This document shows positions 35,295-46,517 of a DNA stretch of 64,000 nt, one piece after another. Numbering within the stretch: the stretch's first letter is position 1; each line of letters begins with the position of its first letter. Position numbers and translations under genes: made by a program. Under the pieces are notes generated by a model. That model saw nothing but the letters and a program-made list of their open reading frames with translations, was not told where the DNA came from and made no database searches. This DNA is from Pithys albifrons albifrons. Its lineage: Eukaryota > Chordata > Aves > Passeriformes > Thamnophilidae. The stretch is taken from positions 23,344,865-23,408,864 of the forward strand of contig NC_092464.1 in NCBI RefSeq assembly GCF_047495875.1, given 5' to 3'.

Positions 35295-38200
35295 ATGTTA
35301 TTTTCCAGCAGAATCCATTCCCAGGCCCAGCTCCCTGTGCAGGCACGCAAGCTCCTGCACTGGATGGTGCAGGGGGAGCTCCAGCTGCCTGCCCATGGCC
35401 TGGCTTCACTCCCAGGGGCACCTGGCCATTGGAAGAAAAGCACAGTGCTAGCTTGATTTTCATTCACGAGGAAAGATTTTTCTTTCAAACGACTTTTAAA
35501 CTTTGGAAAACATGAATAGATAGACTCTGCAAATAGACATGAATGTGTCAGCCAGAGAAGGTATTTAAAGCCCTCAGGCTAGACACTAGCAAATCTGGTG
35601 ATCAGACGGTCCTGTGATGGACTTGGATCCTGAATATGATGGAATTGTTCTACAATGTTGGTTTTGATCATTGCATTGGTTAGCATTTTTCTTAAATGAG
35701 AATCACAAGGGAGTTGTCATTTGAACAAGTACATAATTAGATGATGTTGTGAAGGAAAAGGAGCCACAAACCTGTCTTTTTTTACAAATTTCCTTCTTGA
35801 CATTCTTTGCAGTGCACCAAATAGATTAAAAATACATTTTTCCTTTTATCCCCTAGATGCATTCCTGATGAACTTCTGTTCTAAAATTCAGATATATGAC
35901 CTTCTAAAATACAAATACATGACTACAGCCAGATTGAGACAGATAAAAAAACACTTAATGAAAGAGAATACTGAAGCACCAAGCATAATTTGGTAACTTG
36001 AACTTGCAGTAAGAAACAAAATATCAGGTATCTTTTTAATTAATTTTGAACACAGTAAAGCAAGTCTTCTCTTTTAAGTTATTCTCTGCAGATCTATGAT
36101 TCAAAACTGTGCTCATTTACTCAGCATGAAAGCTACTCGGCTGGACAGAAGGTTAGATGCAGCCTGAGCTGTTTGTCATTACTGGGACCAATGTTCTTGT
36201 TGACATCAAACACAGGCCATGAATCATAGCCGCTGAATTGTTTATTTGAAAAGATAGATAATCTTTCGACAACACTGCACCACAGAAAGCCCTGCTAGGT
36301 CACTGGCTATCACTTCCCAAGGCCAACCTCTAATCCTCAGTGTAAAAGGTGAAAAACTTAGAGTTATGCTGTGGAATCATCCTGTTTCTAGGAAACAATA
36401 AAAAAAGCAAATGCACTTGGTTAAATGAGAGAAAATGTCAATTGCTGTACAGTATCTGGAGCTGCAGAATCCAATGAACCCTCAGAACAGGAGGTCTGTG
36501 TGGTTACTGTGTCTTGAAGCACTTTGGAGAAGGGTCTGGCTTGTAGTGATGGTTGGGCACTACAACATTGCTGATTTGAAGGTCCAAAATGATCAACAAT
36601 CTTGAGACAGACAGCACCAGGAGTATCTCTCTCATGCAGTAAATAAATAGCAAGAAGTTACCCAAGCAGTACATATCACTGCTGAGAAGTTCCTTTCTTC
36701 ACTCTGATGCAGCTCACTACAGCTGATGGTATCTGCCTGTGCCCTGAAAGACCATATCCTTCACCACCTAGTCTGTTCTATCCTGAAGAATGTCCAGAAT
36801 ATACTCCCTCCTCTTTTTTCTCTGTTCCTGCTCTCGTAACAAGGAGCTTTTTGTGAGGACATGAGTTATTTACTGGCTTTCCATCTTTCCTGATCCTGTT
36901 CTCAATAGCAATTGAAAAATAGACTGATACATTTTCATACAATGTAAGGTTCTTCTCTGTAAAAGTAGCTATCTATGAACTGGAGGAACTAGGTGAAAAG
37001 ATGGGTCTAAGCAATAGAGATTTTGTTTAATTTGTGTGGAGGAATGAGGGCTTAGTGTCACCTCCTTTGGGATGCTTGGAGCACCACATGCAATTATGAG
37101 AGATGAGTTTTGTGAACTCAGGAAGCTGGAATTACCAGGGGCTTTCCTTAAGACTGTATCACTCACAAACTTTTTTTCTGAAAGACATTTTTCTTAGTGA
37201 GGACTCTGTCAAGTGAAGTGTTTGCCAGAAAAAAATGACTTTGCAGTGAATTTGTCTTTCGAATCACTCCTCAGGGATTTTTTCCCCTGGGTATATGCAC
37301 TTATTTGTATTGTGTATCACTTTTTGTAAAACTTACAGACACATCCATTCTGGATGACTGTAACTGCAAGAGGAATTTCAGAAACACTGTAAATATTTAG
37401 CAAGTAATATGGGATTACTTAAATTCTAAACTCTTACTGTAATAAACTGAATCACACTGAAAGCCCTGTCCATTTTACCACATTTTATATGCATCTCCTT
37501 CTAAAGGAGAAACATAAAATACATATTCTGGAAATTCTTGTCTAAGTAAATGAATTCCTGCTAGAGTACCTTGTGACTGGTGAATTTTTCATATATAAAC
37601 TTAGAGATAAAAATGGGAATTTGTTCTGAATCACCTACTTATTTTCATAAAAATTTTCATTCAAAGAATTTAGGTACTTCACTTCCAATTTGAGGTTAGT
37701 GGATGTGAATGTATCCCAGACTTGAAATTTGTCATTTTTAAATCTTTGAATCCTCAGTGAGATAAATAATTAAAAGATACAAACGTTGAATAAAGTTAGT
37801 TGCAATATTGCATGTGTTTTGTTATCAATTCATTACATATAGGCCAACAACAATAATGAATCTAAGAGGTCAGTGGGATGCTAGGATCTTTCATTAAATT
37901 CTGAAGCCACTTTGCAGTTCTGGCTAACAGTTTTGCAGGGATGACTTGTAAGTCTTCCTCTTCTCTGTGTCAAACTGACTTCTGCTCAGATTTGAACCTG
38001 CTTCTCTGTTAGCTCCTCTTGCATGTCCAGCTGAATCATCCCAGTCCACTGCCTTCCTCTTCTTGTCATCTTCTCACCCACCCCTCTCTGATGTGCCTCC
38101 TTGTCTTCAGCTCTGGTACCTCAAAAATTCGTATTTCCAAGAGACTCCTTGGCCCTTGGAGAGAACTCCCACCACACAGCACATCTGACTGACAGAACCA

Positions 38201-38326
38201 CAGTCACAGAATATTCTGAACTGGAAGGGACCCACAAGGATCATTGTGTCCAACTTTTAAGTAAATGGCTTGTATGGGGGTCAAACTCAAGACCTCAGTG
38301 TTATTAGCACCATGATCCTTGGTGCT
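38201..38326 (-). mobile_element. TguSINE1-like SINE (tRNA-Ile head, CR1 tail)
   Basis: On the minus strand, the part at 38262-38326 resembles tRNA-Ile(AAT): ATGGTGCTAATAAC covers the anticodon arm, and GTTTGACCCCCATACAAGCC resembles the T-arm and acceptor stem. This is followed by a CR1-like 3' tail (on the plus strand TCACAGAATATTCTGAACTG, then GAAGGGACCCACAAGGATCA). The 5' tRNA half is lost or diverged. tRNA-Ile-headed SINEs with CR1 tails are known from passerines as TguSINE1. I call it a SINE rather than a tRNA because the cloverleaf is incomplete and the tail is fused. Confidence 0.75.
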
Positions 38327-40981
38327 ATATTTGTTGATGGTCCCATCTTTTCATCACATTTGGAAAGCTGTATTTTTTACATAAAATTCCTCCAAAAGGC
38401 AGTGGGATCCCAGCGGGGACTGTTGCTGTGCAGCACTGGCCATACAATGCTCATGCAATGGATGAATTTGACTCTGGATAGCACAGGCTGCAGAAGTGAA
38501 CTGAACAAAGATTTCAGTAAATCTATTGCAGATGCTCCCTGCTCTGCCTTGTTTCTTGCTAGTTTATATGAACAACTCTTCATTAAAATAAGTTGTGTTG
38601 TCACCTGGCTTATAGGTCAGCCACCTTGAGTTTTCACAGCACTGTCCTGACAAGACTGTCACAAGTGCCATAATTAGTTGGTGTGCCTGGAATTCATCAC
38701 AAATTTAATAAAATAACCTGGGCTTTTCTCCTCCTAATTTTGCAGGAGGTCTCACCTTATAGCATTTACTCCATACAGTATTTAAACAAATACCAAGTAA
38801 ATTGTAACATCTAATTTTCACAAATGTCCAGAGTCTTTAAATCTGGCAGCTCCTTCTTGTCCAGTGTGGCTTTTCTTCTTCCTCCATGCAACTAAAACTT
38901 TCTTCATCTCACAGGCTGGCTGCCAGAGGCTCCTAACCTTCAGTTTTGACAAAGGTTCTTTATCCTGCTTCCAAAGTCTGTTTTATAGGTCATATACCCA
39001 CATATCATCCTGAGTATTTCTTTCCCACTATGCTTCTTTCTGCTGCCTCTCCACCTTCTGCTGCATTAAACACCCCCATCTTTTCTTTCCTTTTAAAACT
39101 CCTAATTACATAAGTCCCTGCACATCTTAAGTTCTGTGATGGCACCAACCCCTGCCTCTAATTAGTGTTTTCAACTCTTTTTCAGTTGAATTTTCCTTAA
39201 AATATCTTTATACTTTTTTCCTAACTCCTGGAAGCAGGATTTTAAACAAGCACAAAGCCTCTCTTTCATCTTCCTTGAAATCTCGTATTTCCTGGGAGTT
39301 ATACCCCATAGTGGCCAATTCGCTCTGCCTTGCACTTCTGACTCATTTTGCAGATGATGGGTAGTACAGTTCTCCATTGACTGCAACACTTTAGCGACAG
39401 AGACTGTACCCGCAGTCCCTGCACACAGATCACTTCTGTATGGCTCCTGATCACTACATAGGACCCCTAAACAGCAACCAGAGCCTATATTGCTACTGCA
39501 TTTTAAGAACGACCTGAACTGAGAGACCTGGAGCACTCATTTAGGCTGACTCTATGAAAACCAACTGTATTGCAATCTGGTAGTGAAGGACAGTACTCAG
39601 TTGTGATTTTGTGGTACTTAATTTGTGCAGTACTTTGTTACCACAGCAATAGGAACTAAATTAAACTGTTAAGATACAGTTTCTGAAACCCTCCATCAGC
39701 AGAGTGGCATGTGGGCTGGGCTGAACTGTTTTTAACTGGTTTGGGTGCTGATTTTGGGGTAGAACTGAGCGGAAAGAAGAAGCAGTGGTTGCATACATGC
39801 CTGAAGTCCATCTAGATTTTCATGTTAAGAGGGCAGGTCTCCATTTTGACAAACCAGCCTTTCATGTATAAGACTTGCAAGTGTTTTGTATTATTTTTTG
39901 AGGGAGAGTTTCTCCACAGGGAGGGAGTTTCTCCACATTATACTCTGTCCTACAGATTCAAGCAGTCCAAAAAGGAACAGAGAGATATGAATAAACGGAA
40001 TTGATCCAATAACACTGCTTCTCCATCATGCTTCTCTAATATGTCTGCTGTAAATTATAGTCATTGAAAATTACTTAACTACATAAGAAATGGGGGAAAA
40101 AAATCCAAAGAAAAACCTGAGAAAAAGTTGAGAGATCTATAAGAAATAAAGTAGGGTTAATATTTAAGGCTTATTTCCATGAGATATCAATATATGGGTT
40201 TTTATTTTTACATGTAGTGCTTTCTGACCCAGAATCAACTGGCTTTTTGTGCCTATGTGTTTTCAAAATCATGGGTTATCTACAAGAGGAGCCCTGCCCA
40301 AGAGGACCTTCTCCTGGCTGCATATGCCAGTTACCATATTCTCCCAGCCTGATTCAGTTGGGCTTTGTACGTATAGAGGCACAGACCTTCGAGTTGTTCA
40401 AATAGCAGTGCTGATGAGATTTTGCTGCAAAGAAAAGTCATGATGTTATGGTAAACACCCTTTATTCAATGTTTGTGATAAAACGGCGTGATTCACACAT
40501 GCTTTTTCAGTGCATATAAGTGGATCAACTTCAGCCCTCCTGCTGATTTGTTTTGCAATGTTTTCATCATGACAGTATTTCTTGAACATTTCGGTGACTT
40601 CAAAACGTTGGGCTCTGATACCGCAGTGGTTGAGACCATTACATATTAAATCCCATTTTCCCTTTTACTAGACTTTTATCAAGATGATAAAAGAAAAAGA
40701 ACTCGTTAAAAGGTGTTTCCACTTATTTCACAGGAACAATATTCAGCATCAATGCTATGTTGCTAGGTAGCCAGGTGATGTTAAACTCAGTTCATTCCTG
40801 CAAATCTAACATGCACATACAGGATATCTGAGATGGCATAATTTCTATAGAAGCATATACTGTAAAAGCTTTATGTTTATAATCAATAATCATGTTACTT
40901 TGAAGTACGTAGGTTTTTGACACAGTGATGATTTTTTTTCTCTGTATTCACCATCCTCAGTGTGACTTCCCTCCATCTGTG

Positions 40982-41526
40982 TGTACTAGGTCTGGCTGGG
41001 ATAGAGTTAATTTTCTTCATGGCAGTTTGTAGGATGCTGTGTTTTAGATTTGTAACCAAACAATGTTGATAATAGCCTACTGTTTTAGCTACTGCTGGGC
41101 AGCATTTGTACAGCCTTAAGGATGTCTCTGATTCCCATGCTGCCCAGCCAGTGAATAGATTAGGGGTGTAGAAGAAGTGAAGAGGGGATACAACCAGACA
41201 GATGACCCAAATTGTCCAAAGCGATATTCCATGGCAAATAATGATATGAGCAGCATTAGACCAGACAGAAGCGGAGTTCTAACCCTAACCCTAACCCTCA
41301 CCCTATCTTTTGCCTCAGGAACAGGCTGGACATTACTCTGCCTGGGGGAGGTAACAACTGATTGCTCTTGCATCACTTATTTTTTGGTTTCTTTTGTATT
41401 CCACCTCTTCTTTGCTTATAAAATTATCAACCGACAAGTTTTCTTGTATTTGCTTGTACTTTTCTATTCTGTGGATGTGAGTAAGCAGCTGTGCACTGCT
41501 CAGCTGTCTATCATGGTTAATCCACA
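40982..41526 (+). mobile_element. Solo ERV LTR, copy 3 (sense) with telomere-like insert
   Basis: Starts TGTACTAGGTCTGGCTGGGA, then TAGAGTTAATTTTCTTCATG, the reverse of the ends of copies 1 and 2. It ends around GGTTAATCCACA. It contains GATATTCCATGGCAAATAAT and a late GTGAGTAAGCAGCTGTGCAC block that I recall from avian ERV LTRs. The 161-codon open frame across it (41177-41662) is a read-through artefact. The CTAACC array at 41279 lies inside. No target duplication is visible. Confidence 0.75.
41279..41306 (+). repeat. Short interstitial telomere-like array
   Basis: Three perfect CTAACC units followed by CTCACC and CTAT, so about four and a half units of the vertebrate telomere repeat (C-strand on the plus strand). 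It sits inside LTR copy 3. Confidence 0.85.
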
Positions 41527-44500
41527 ATTCAGTGTCGTGCCCAAACCAAAAATAATTCATACTTCCCTAGAAATGAACTATTCATGTACACCACAAGGAA
41601 GCTGCCTCTCAGGAACAAGAATTACAAGCTTCAAAGTTAAAGATGCTGTGTTCCACCTGTAGCCATTTTACTTCCGATGTGATGGTGTAAAGTAAGAATG
41701 AAACAGAAAACAAGTGACCCCACACATTAGGACGTGAAATAAAGTGACCACGAGAGGGTACTAGAGATATAAAACCACGGGTGGCTTAGCAGGACACTTC
41801 TAAGTAGCAGCCAAACATAAGGCACCAGGAAAACCACTTTTTTCCCATTATGCCTTTGGAACCACATGTATGAACCTCAACTCATCCTTTCCTACCCCAC
41901 AAAACAGGGTCTGGGGACAGCAGCCAGGCTGCAGGACCTTTTTTCCCTCCACTTATCAGCAGGGATTCATGGAATATCAAAAAGGAGAAATTTCCCCAGG
42001 TTAATAAAAACTTGGATTTCATGACAATCACCAATAAGGCAACACATGATAAGTCAGCTCCGAGACCTTTTTATGGGAACAAGTTATGATGGGGACGTAG
42101 ATTACAAAGGTACCATTCTGTAATTGCCAAAGTTTACTTTTTGTCACTAATGCATTTTGCTAGCAGAGCTTAAAGGTTGTGTCCCTAAGGATACAGAACT
42201 ACTTGTTAGCAGAGCCTGGCTTTCTCTTTGGATACCAGTCATCTTGGATTGAGTATTATTAGAGGACAAGTGAAAGTGAGATTGTGAGGGGAGGATGAGG
42301 AGGGGCTGTGATATGTGACTTTACATCCATCTTCATCACTGGAGGGTCTCATAAAGATTGCTGTGTTAACAAGCAACACAGCTCTCAGCACTCAGGTCCC
42401 AGATGCTGCAGCAGAGAGATCTTTTCAAGGTGAGTAGATTGGCATAATGGAGAATATCTCCAGACAATGATATTTATGAAAATCTACTTTATACTGGCAG
42501 CAGAAGGCCTGACAAGACTGTGCACTCCCTGGGGGAGTTACACTATTTCATCCCCCCAAAGAGCCTTACTGCTTTCCTTGGGCAGGCCAATTGGTGCAAG
42601 GTCTTACTCTGCCCACATAACACTCCAAATCAACAGCATTAACTATCTCTTCCACAAACATACACGGCTTGTTTATTTGCTCCTAAGGTTTCTGAAATTC
42701 AAACACTTGGCCTAGGAATGTAACTTAAGTACACTGCCTTTCAAGAGTCCATAAGGAGAAATGTTATGGGGCCAGGGTGGTGGTGGGGACATGACAACCA
42801 CTGGGGTTTAGAGAATGCTCAGACCACATAAAATTACACCATAAAATCAACAGCAAATGCCCTGAGATCTGGAAGTGCACAGATCTGCATTACACCCTGA
42901 GCCACCATCTGCACCACGCATCATGGATTTACTTTTTGTCGTTTCATCTTACCCTGCAAGTAATGAAAAGCACAACTGTGGCTGCTCCATCTGCAGCAGG
43001 GAGACTGCTGGCACACCCTGTGCTCCAGGCCTATGACCACACTGCTCAGAGCGCCAAACAATATGTTCTTTTACACAATAACAAACAAACTGCCAGCCCT
43101 GGTCTCTCCCCTTCTTCAGAAATAACCCATGCCTCAGTGTGAAACACTGAAATGATGAAGCTCACTGACCCACATGATATAGGGAGGTAAATGTTTCCTG
43201 TTGTCCAACATACAAGTGATAGCTTGGCAACTATTTTTCTTGCACTGGATAATACTTACATTTGTAGAGTGATTCAGCATGACTCAGTGTCAGCAGCAGA
43301 GGCCAGAATTTATAGGGAACTCTTACCAAAACCAGACAAGGAGACGTTTGGGTCATGAAGTAACTGTAAGCAGTTTTTGTTTAGTGGATATCTTTGGGGA
43401 GGTGATGTGAGAAAGGATGCTGTAAATAACATGTCTGTTTTTTCATAATCCAGATGCCTCATTAATGCAAACATGCTTTAACTTGGTAGAGGCTTGTGGA
43501 AGAAGGCAGCAAAGACCAATATAATTTTGCATGTTTTTCATGTTAATTTTTTTTATGCCACAAATTGCAAGATCTGAATGAAAAACAAGAGTTGAAAGTC
43601 TGTCCCTACAAGGAAGCAAAACGTCATCATCAGAGTAGCTGCTATCTCTGTGGTTTACTAATTGCATGTTTCTGCTTTACTGGTTTCCTGAGATGGGTCA
43701 TGGAAATACAGAGATGAGAAACAGGAAGCACCAGCTTATGAGCGTGATCAAAGCTACAAAAGTGATTGCACATTCCTGAATTCAATGCATTTTCAACATT
43801 AGTGCCCTTGGAAACAGAAGAGGCTTGGGTCAGGGAGAGGACAAAGAAGGAAGAACTTTATTTGAAGTACTTTTGCCAGGTAAAGACCATGGAGGGAAGA
43901 ATGACATGAATTGCAGTGTGCAGTTTGAGAATCTGTGCACAGCTGGAAGATCATCCTTCTTCTGGTGGAGAAAGTCTGTGTAATATCTATGTCCTAATGT
44001 GGTACAATTTTCAGAAGACAAGACCTGGGTTTCTCTCACTAGCACCACATTGGTGTCTAATTTAGGCAAAATTTTCATTGATTTAAAAGATCCTTACACA
44101 TGCTTGTAAATCATTCCCAAGCAGCTGCAAAGCCAGATGCTTGTCAGAAATGTTGGGTTGACTGTTCTTCTGTCTAAGAAAGCTGAACCCACTGCAGTAG
44201 CCTGGCAGCGACTTTGTCCTTCACAAGTGATAAAGTGATAGTTTACCTAGAATTAGGGAGAAAAATGGCGGTATTTTTCCAAATTCACTAGGTAGTAGAA
44301 TCTAGGCTAATTCACTAGGTAAAACAGCATCTATCAATTAAGCATAGTTAATTACAGGTTCCTGAGAAGCTCTCAGAAATGATATCTCTAATTGCTGAAG
44401 GCAGGCTGCAGACTGAATTACAGCAGTGTTGGTACAAGTCTCAGCTGAGCAGCAGGGCTGCATAGAGTGAATGGCATGCACAGAAAATGCAAAGGGCTCA

Positions 44501-46191
44501 AATGCTAATCTCAGTTTCAGCTCCTGGACCAGAATATTTTATTTATGATGATGGCATTTTCCTCTCCACTCAGAGCAGGGGTAGTAACATCAGATTTAAA
44601 CAAAGATCAAACTATCAGCTATTGTTAAGGACTTAAATGTAATTTTTTGCAGTGATTGAATTAAATATTGTTAAATACTTATGTCCTCCCTCCCTTTGTC
44701 CTTCTACCCTCTTGCTTGTTTCTTCTTTTTATTTCTTCTTTTCCCTGAAGTGCTCTCTGCAGCATTTGAGTTTCCACCCTTTCTCAATTTCCTTCCACAA
44801 TATGACATAGCCAACACTGAAATGCCATTTTATCTCCTGTTTCAATGATGTTATGAGGGTCAACAGGATTCATGCTTCCAAAAATCTTTTTATCAAACTG
44901 TCTGGAGATTCAGAGGTTGTGTATAAGACATTTTACCAGTGTTACTTATACAGCAGGACAAATTCCATTATCTTGTATGCCACAAGAGACAGATGTATAA
45001 CCTACATATAGTAGATTAAAGTAGACAATTATAGATTTGCACCTTGAGATGCTGCATACTGTCCATCCCTGCTGCATTGTAGTAAAAGGTCCAATCCTGT
45101 AATGTAGAGTTGCAGATGGCTTGAATCCAACTCACCTAAACACCTGTCCAGTCAAATGTGCTTCTAAAACTGAGCTTAGACACGCTCTAATCCCAGTAAA
45201 TTGTGTAAGCTAGCCTCATTAAAACCCAAGTTCATTATAACTAGATAACATGTATTAAAATACAATTTGAACCAAACAAACCTGGGCTTTAAAATGTGTT
45301 ACCTAGCATGTATTGTTCTCACCAAGTACCTGCTTTATATTTTAGACTGGACACGACCATCCGTCTTGACGGTTTAAACCGATTTATTATTCAATAATGT
45401 TGGTTCAAGTGAGTTAATAAGACCAAAAGCTCCCAACACTCATTAAGTTGCAGGCTAACCCACTTAGAAGGAAGGCACATTATCTGGATGTGCTTGGAGA
45501 GGCACCTGGAGAGAAACCCAAGTTTCAGCTTGACGGACCGGGTGCTTACGGTGAGCGAGGTGCCCATTTCCCACCCAAAAATGATTTCCCACCGCAGCAG
45601 CGTCCCAGCCACCGCCCGCCCGGGGGTCAGGCCGGGCGGGCTCCTTCTTCCACCTCCAAACCCCCACGACTCGCACCAGCTGCGGGCAGCCGCGGCCCGG
45701 GGGCGAGCAGCGCTCCCTCGGGCAGCCCCGGCTCCCGCCGGCCCGGGGGCACTGCCGCGCATCCCCAGGGACGGCGATGCAGCGGCGGGGGGCGCGGACA
45801 CCCCCGGGCGGACACGGAGCATCTTCTGCCCCGCTAAACGCCACCGCAAACGCCTTTGCGCGCTGCCTCTGCCCCGAGCGCTACCCTGCTCTCGGGACGC
45901 GCCGCAGACAGCGCGCATCCCTCGTCCCGGCCCCAGCGCTCCCCGACGGCCCCCTCACGCCCCCGCCGCCACCGCCCTTCCTCCCCGGGGCTCCCCGGCC
46001 CGCCCAGGCTCCTCCTCCTCCTTTCTCTCAGCGCACCCTCCCTCCCTTACGCCGTCTCTCCTTCCCTCCCGCGGCCGGCGCCCGCAGCCCCTTGTCGGAC
46101 TTTGCTTTCGCTCATCCATCTCTCCTGGGCGCTGCCCGTCCCCCCTCGACCTCCCCGTCGCGTCTGGCTGTGCCGGGGCAGCCCGGGGAAG

Positions 46192-46201
46192 GGGGCGGGA
46201 C
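46192..46201 (+). promoter_or_regulatory. GC box (Sp1-type)
   Basis: GGGGCGGGAC fits the Sp1/KLF consensus core. It lies about 235 bp before the CDK14-type start codon. Whether it is upstream or downstream of the transcription start is unknown. Confidence 0.4.
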
Positions 46202-46207
46202 GGGGCG

Positions 46208-46288
46208 ATGCGCCGGGCGGTGGCGGCGCCGAGGCGAGCAGCAGCAGCAGCAACAGCAACGGCAGCAGCCGCCGCGGCCACAGCGTAG
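46208..46288 (+). other. In-frame upstream ORF, poly-Ala rich
   Basis: ATG at 46208 opens 26 codons (MRRAVAAPRRA, then Ala with a few Thr) and stops at TAG 46286-46288. It ends 147 nt before the main start and is in the same frame. The Ala run comes from the CAG/CAA/GCC repeat. If the leader starts upstream of it, it could dampen translation of the main frame. Confidence 0.4.
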
Positions 46289-46404
46289 GGCTCCGTTCCT
46301 GGCTGTCCCGGGGCGCTCGGCGGCTTCGCGGGGCGCGGGGGAGCCCCCGAGCCGGAGGGGAGTTGTGTCCCCCGGAGTCAGGGCAGCGGCGGTGGCGGCT
46401 GGCG

Positions 46405-46428
46405 AGCGGGGGGGGGTCGTCCCCCGCT
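46405..46428. repeat. GC hairpin just before the start codon
   Basis: AGCGGGGG (46405-46412) pairs perfectly with CCCCCGCT (46421-46428) around an 8-nt loop. It ends 7 nt before the ATG at 46436. A stable stem here would fold in the mRNA leader. Confidence 0.6.
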
Positions 46429-46435
46429 GTGTGAC

Positions 46436-46517
46436 ATGATCGACTCGCAGTCTGCCGAAAAGATCAGCAGAATGAAAAAGTTGCGGAGAACTTTATCGGA
46501 GAGCTTCGGCCGAATAG
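46436..46517 (+). CDS. CDK14: CDK14-type exon 1 (coding part)
   Basis: Encodes 27 residues ending RRTLSESFGRI plus one base. The donor is G|GTAAGT. A second in-frame Met (residue 13, in SRMKKLRR) could serve as a shorter start. The RRTLS motif resembles a basophilic-kinase or 14-3-3 type site. Confidence 0.82.

Larger units (their letters stand above)
28400..45400. other. Intergenic region between the two genes
   Basis: About 17 kb of AT-rich DNA. I find no multi-exon gene, no long single-exon frame and no tRNA gene. Open frames up to about 120 codons (for example 39171-39536, minus) have no family motif and look like chance. Recognised elements (SINE, LTR, simple repeats) are listed separately. 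Confidence 0.6.

Noticed and set aside
35082..35515. Open frames with Cys-Val or Thr-His runs
   Set aside because: Generated by the TG microsatellite.
38262..38326. tRNA-Ile gene on the minus strand
   Set aside because: The 5' half of the cloverleaf is missing and the 3' end is fused to a CR1 tail, so it is a SINE fragment.
39171..39536. 121-codon minus-strand open frame in the intergenic region
   Set aside because: No recognisable domain, no promoter or splice context. A frame of this length is expected by chance in a window of this size.
41177..41662. 161-codon plus-strand open frame
   Set aside because: Lies across LTR copy 3 and its CTAACC array. No protein family motif is visible, and the Leu-Thr repeat is the telomere-like array being translated.
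41768..41774. TATAAAA element downstream of LTR copy 3
   Set aside because: A TATA-like string alone, with no following exon or transcript evidence, is not enough to call a promoter.
45391..46439. Several 120-266 codon open frames around the second CpG island
   Set aside because: GC-driven artefacts rich in Pro, Arg, Ala and Gly, overlapping on both strands. None joins exon 2 in phase except the frame starting at 46436.
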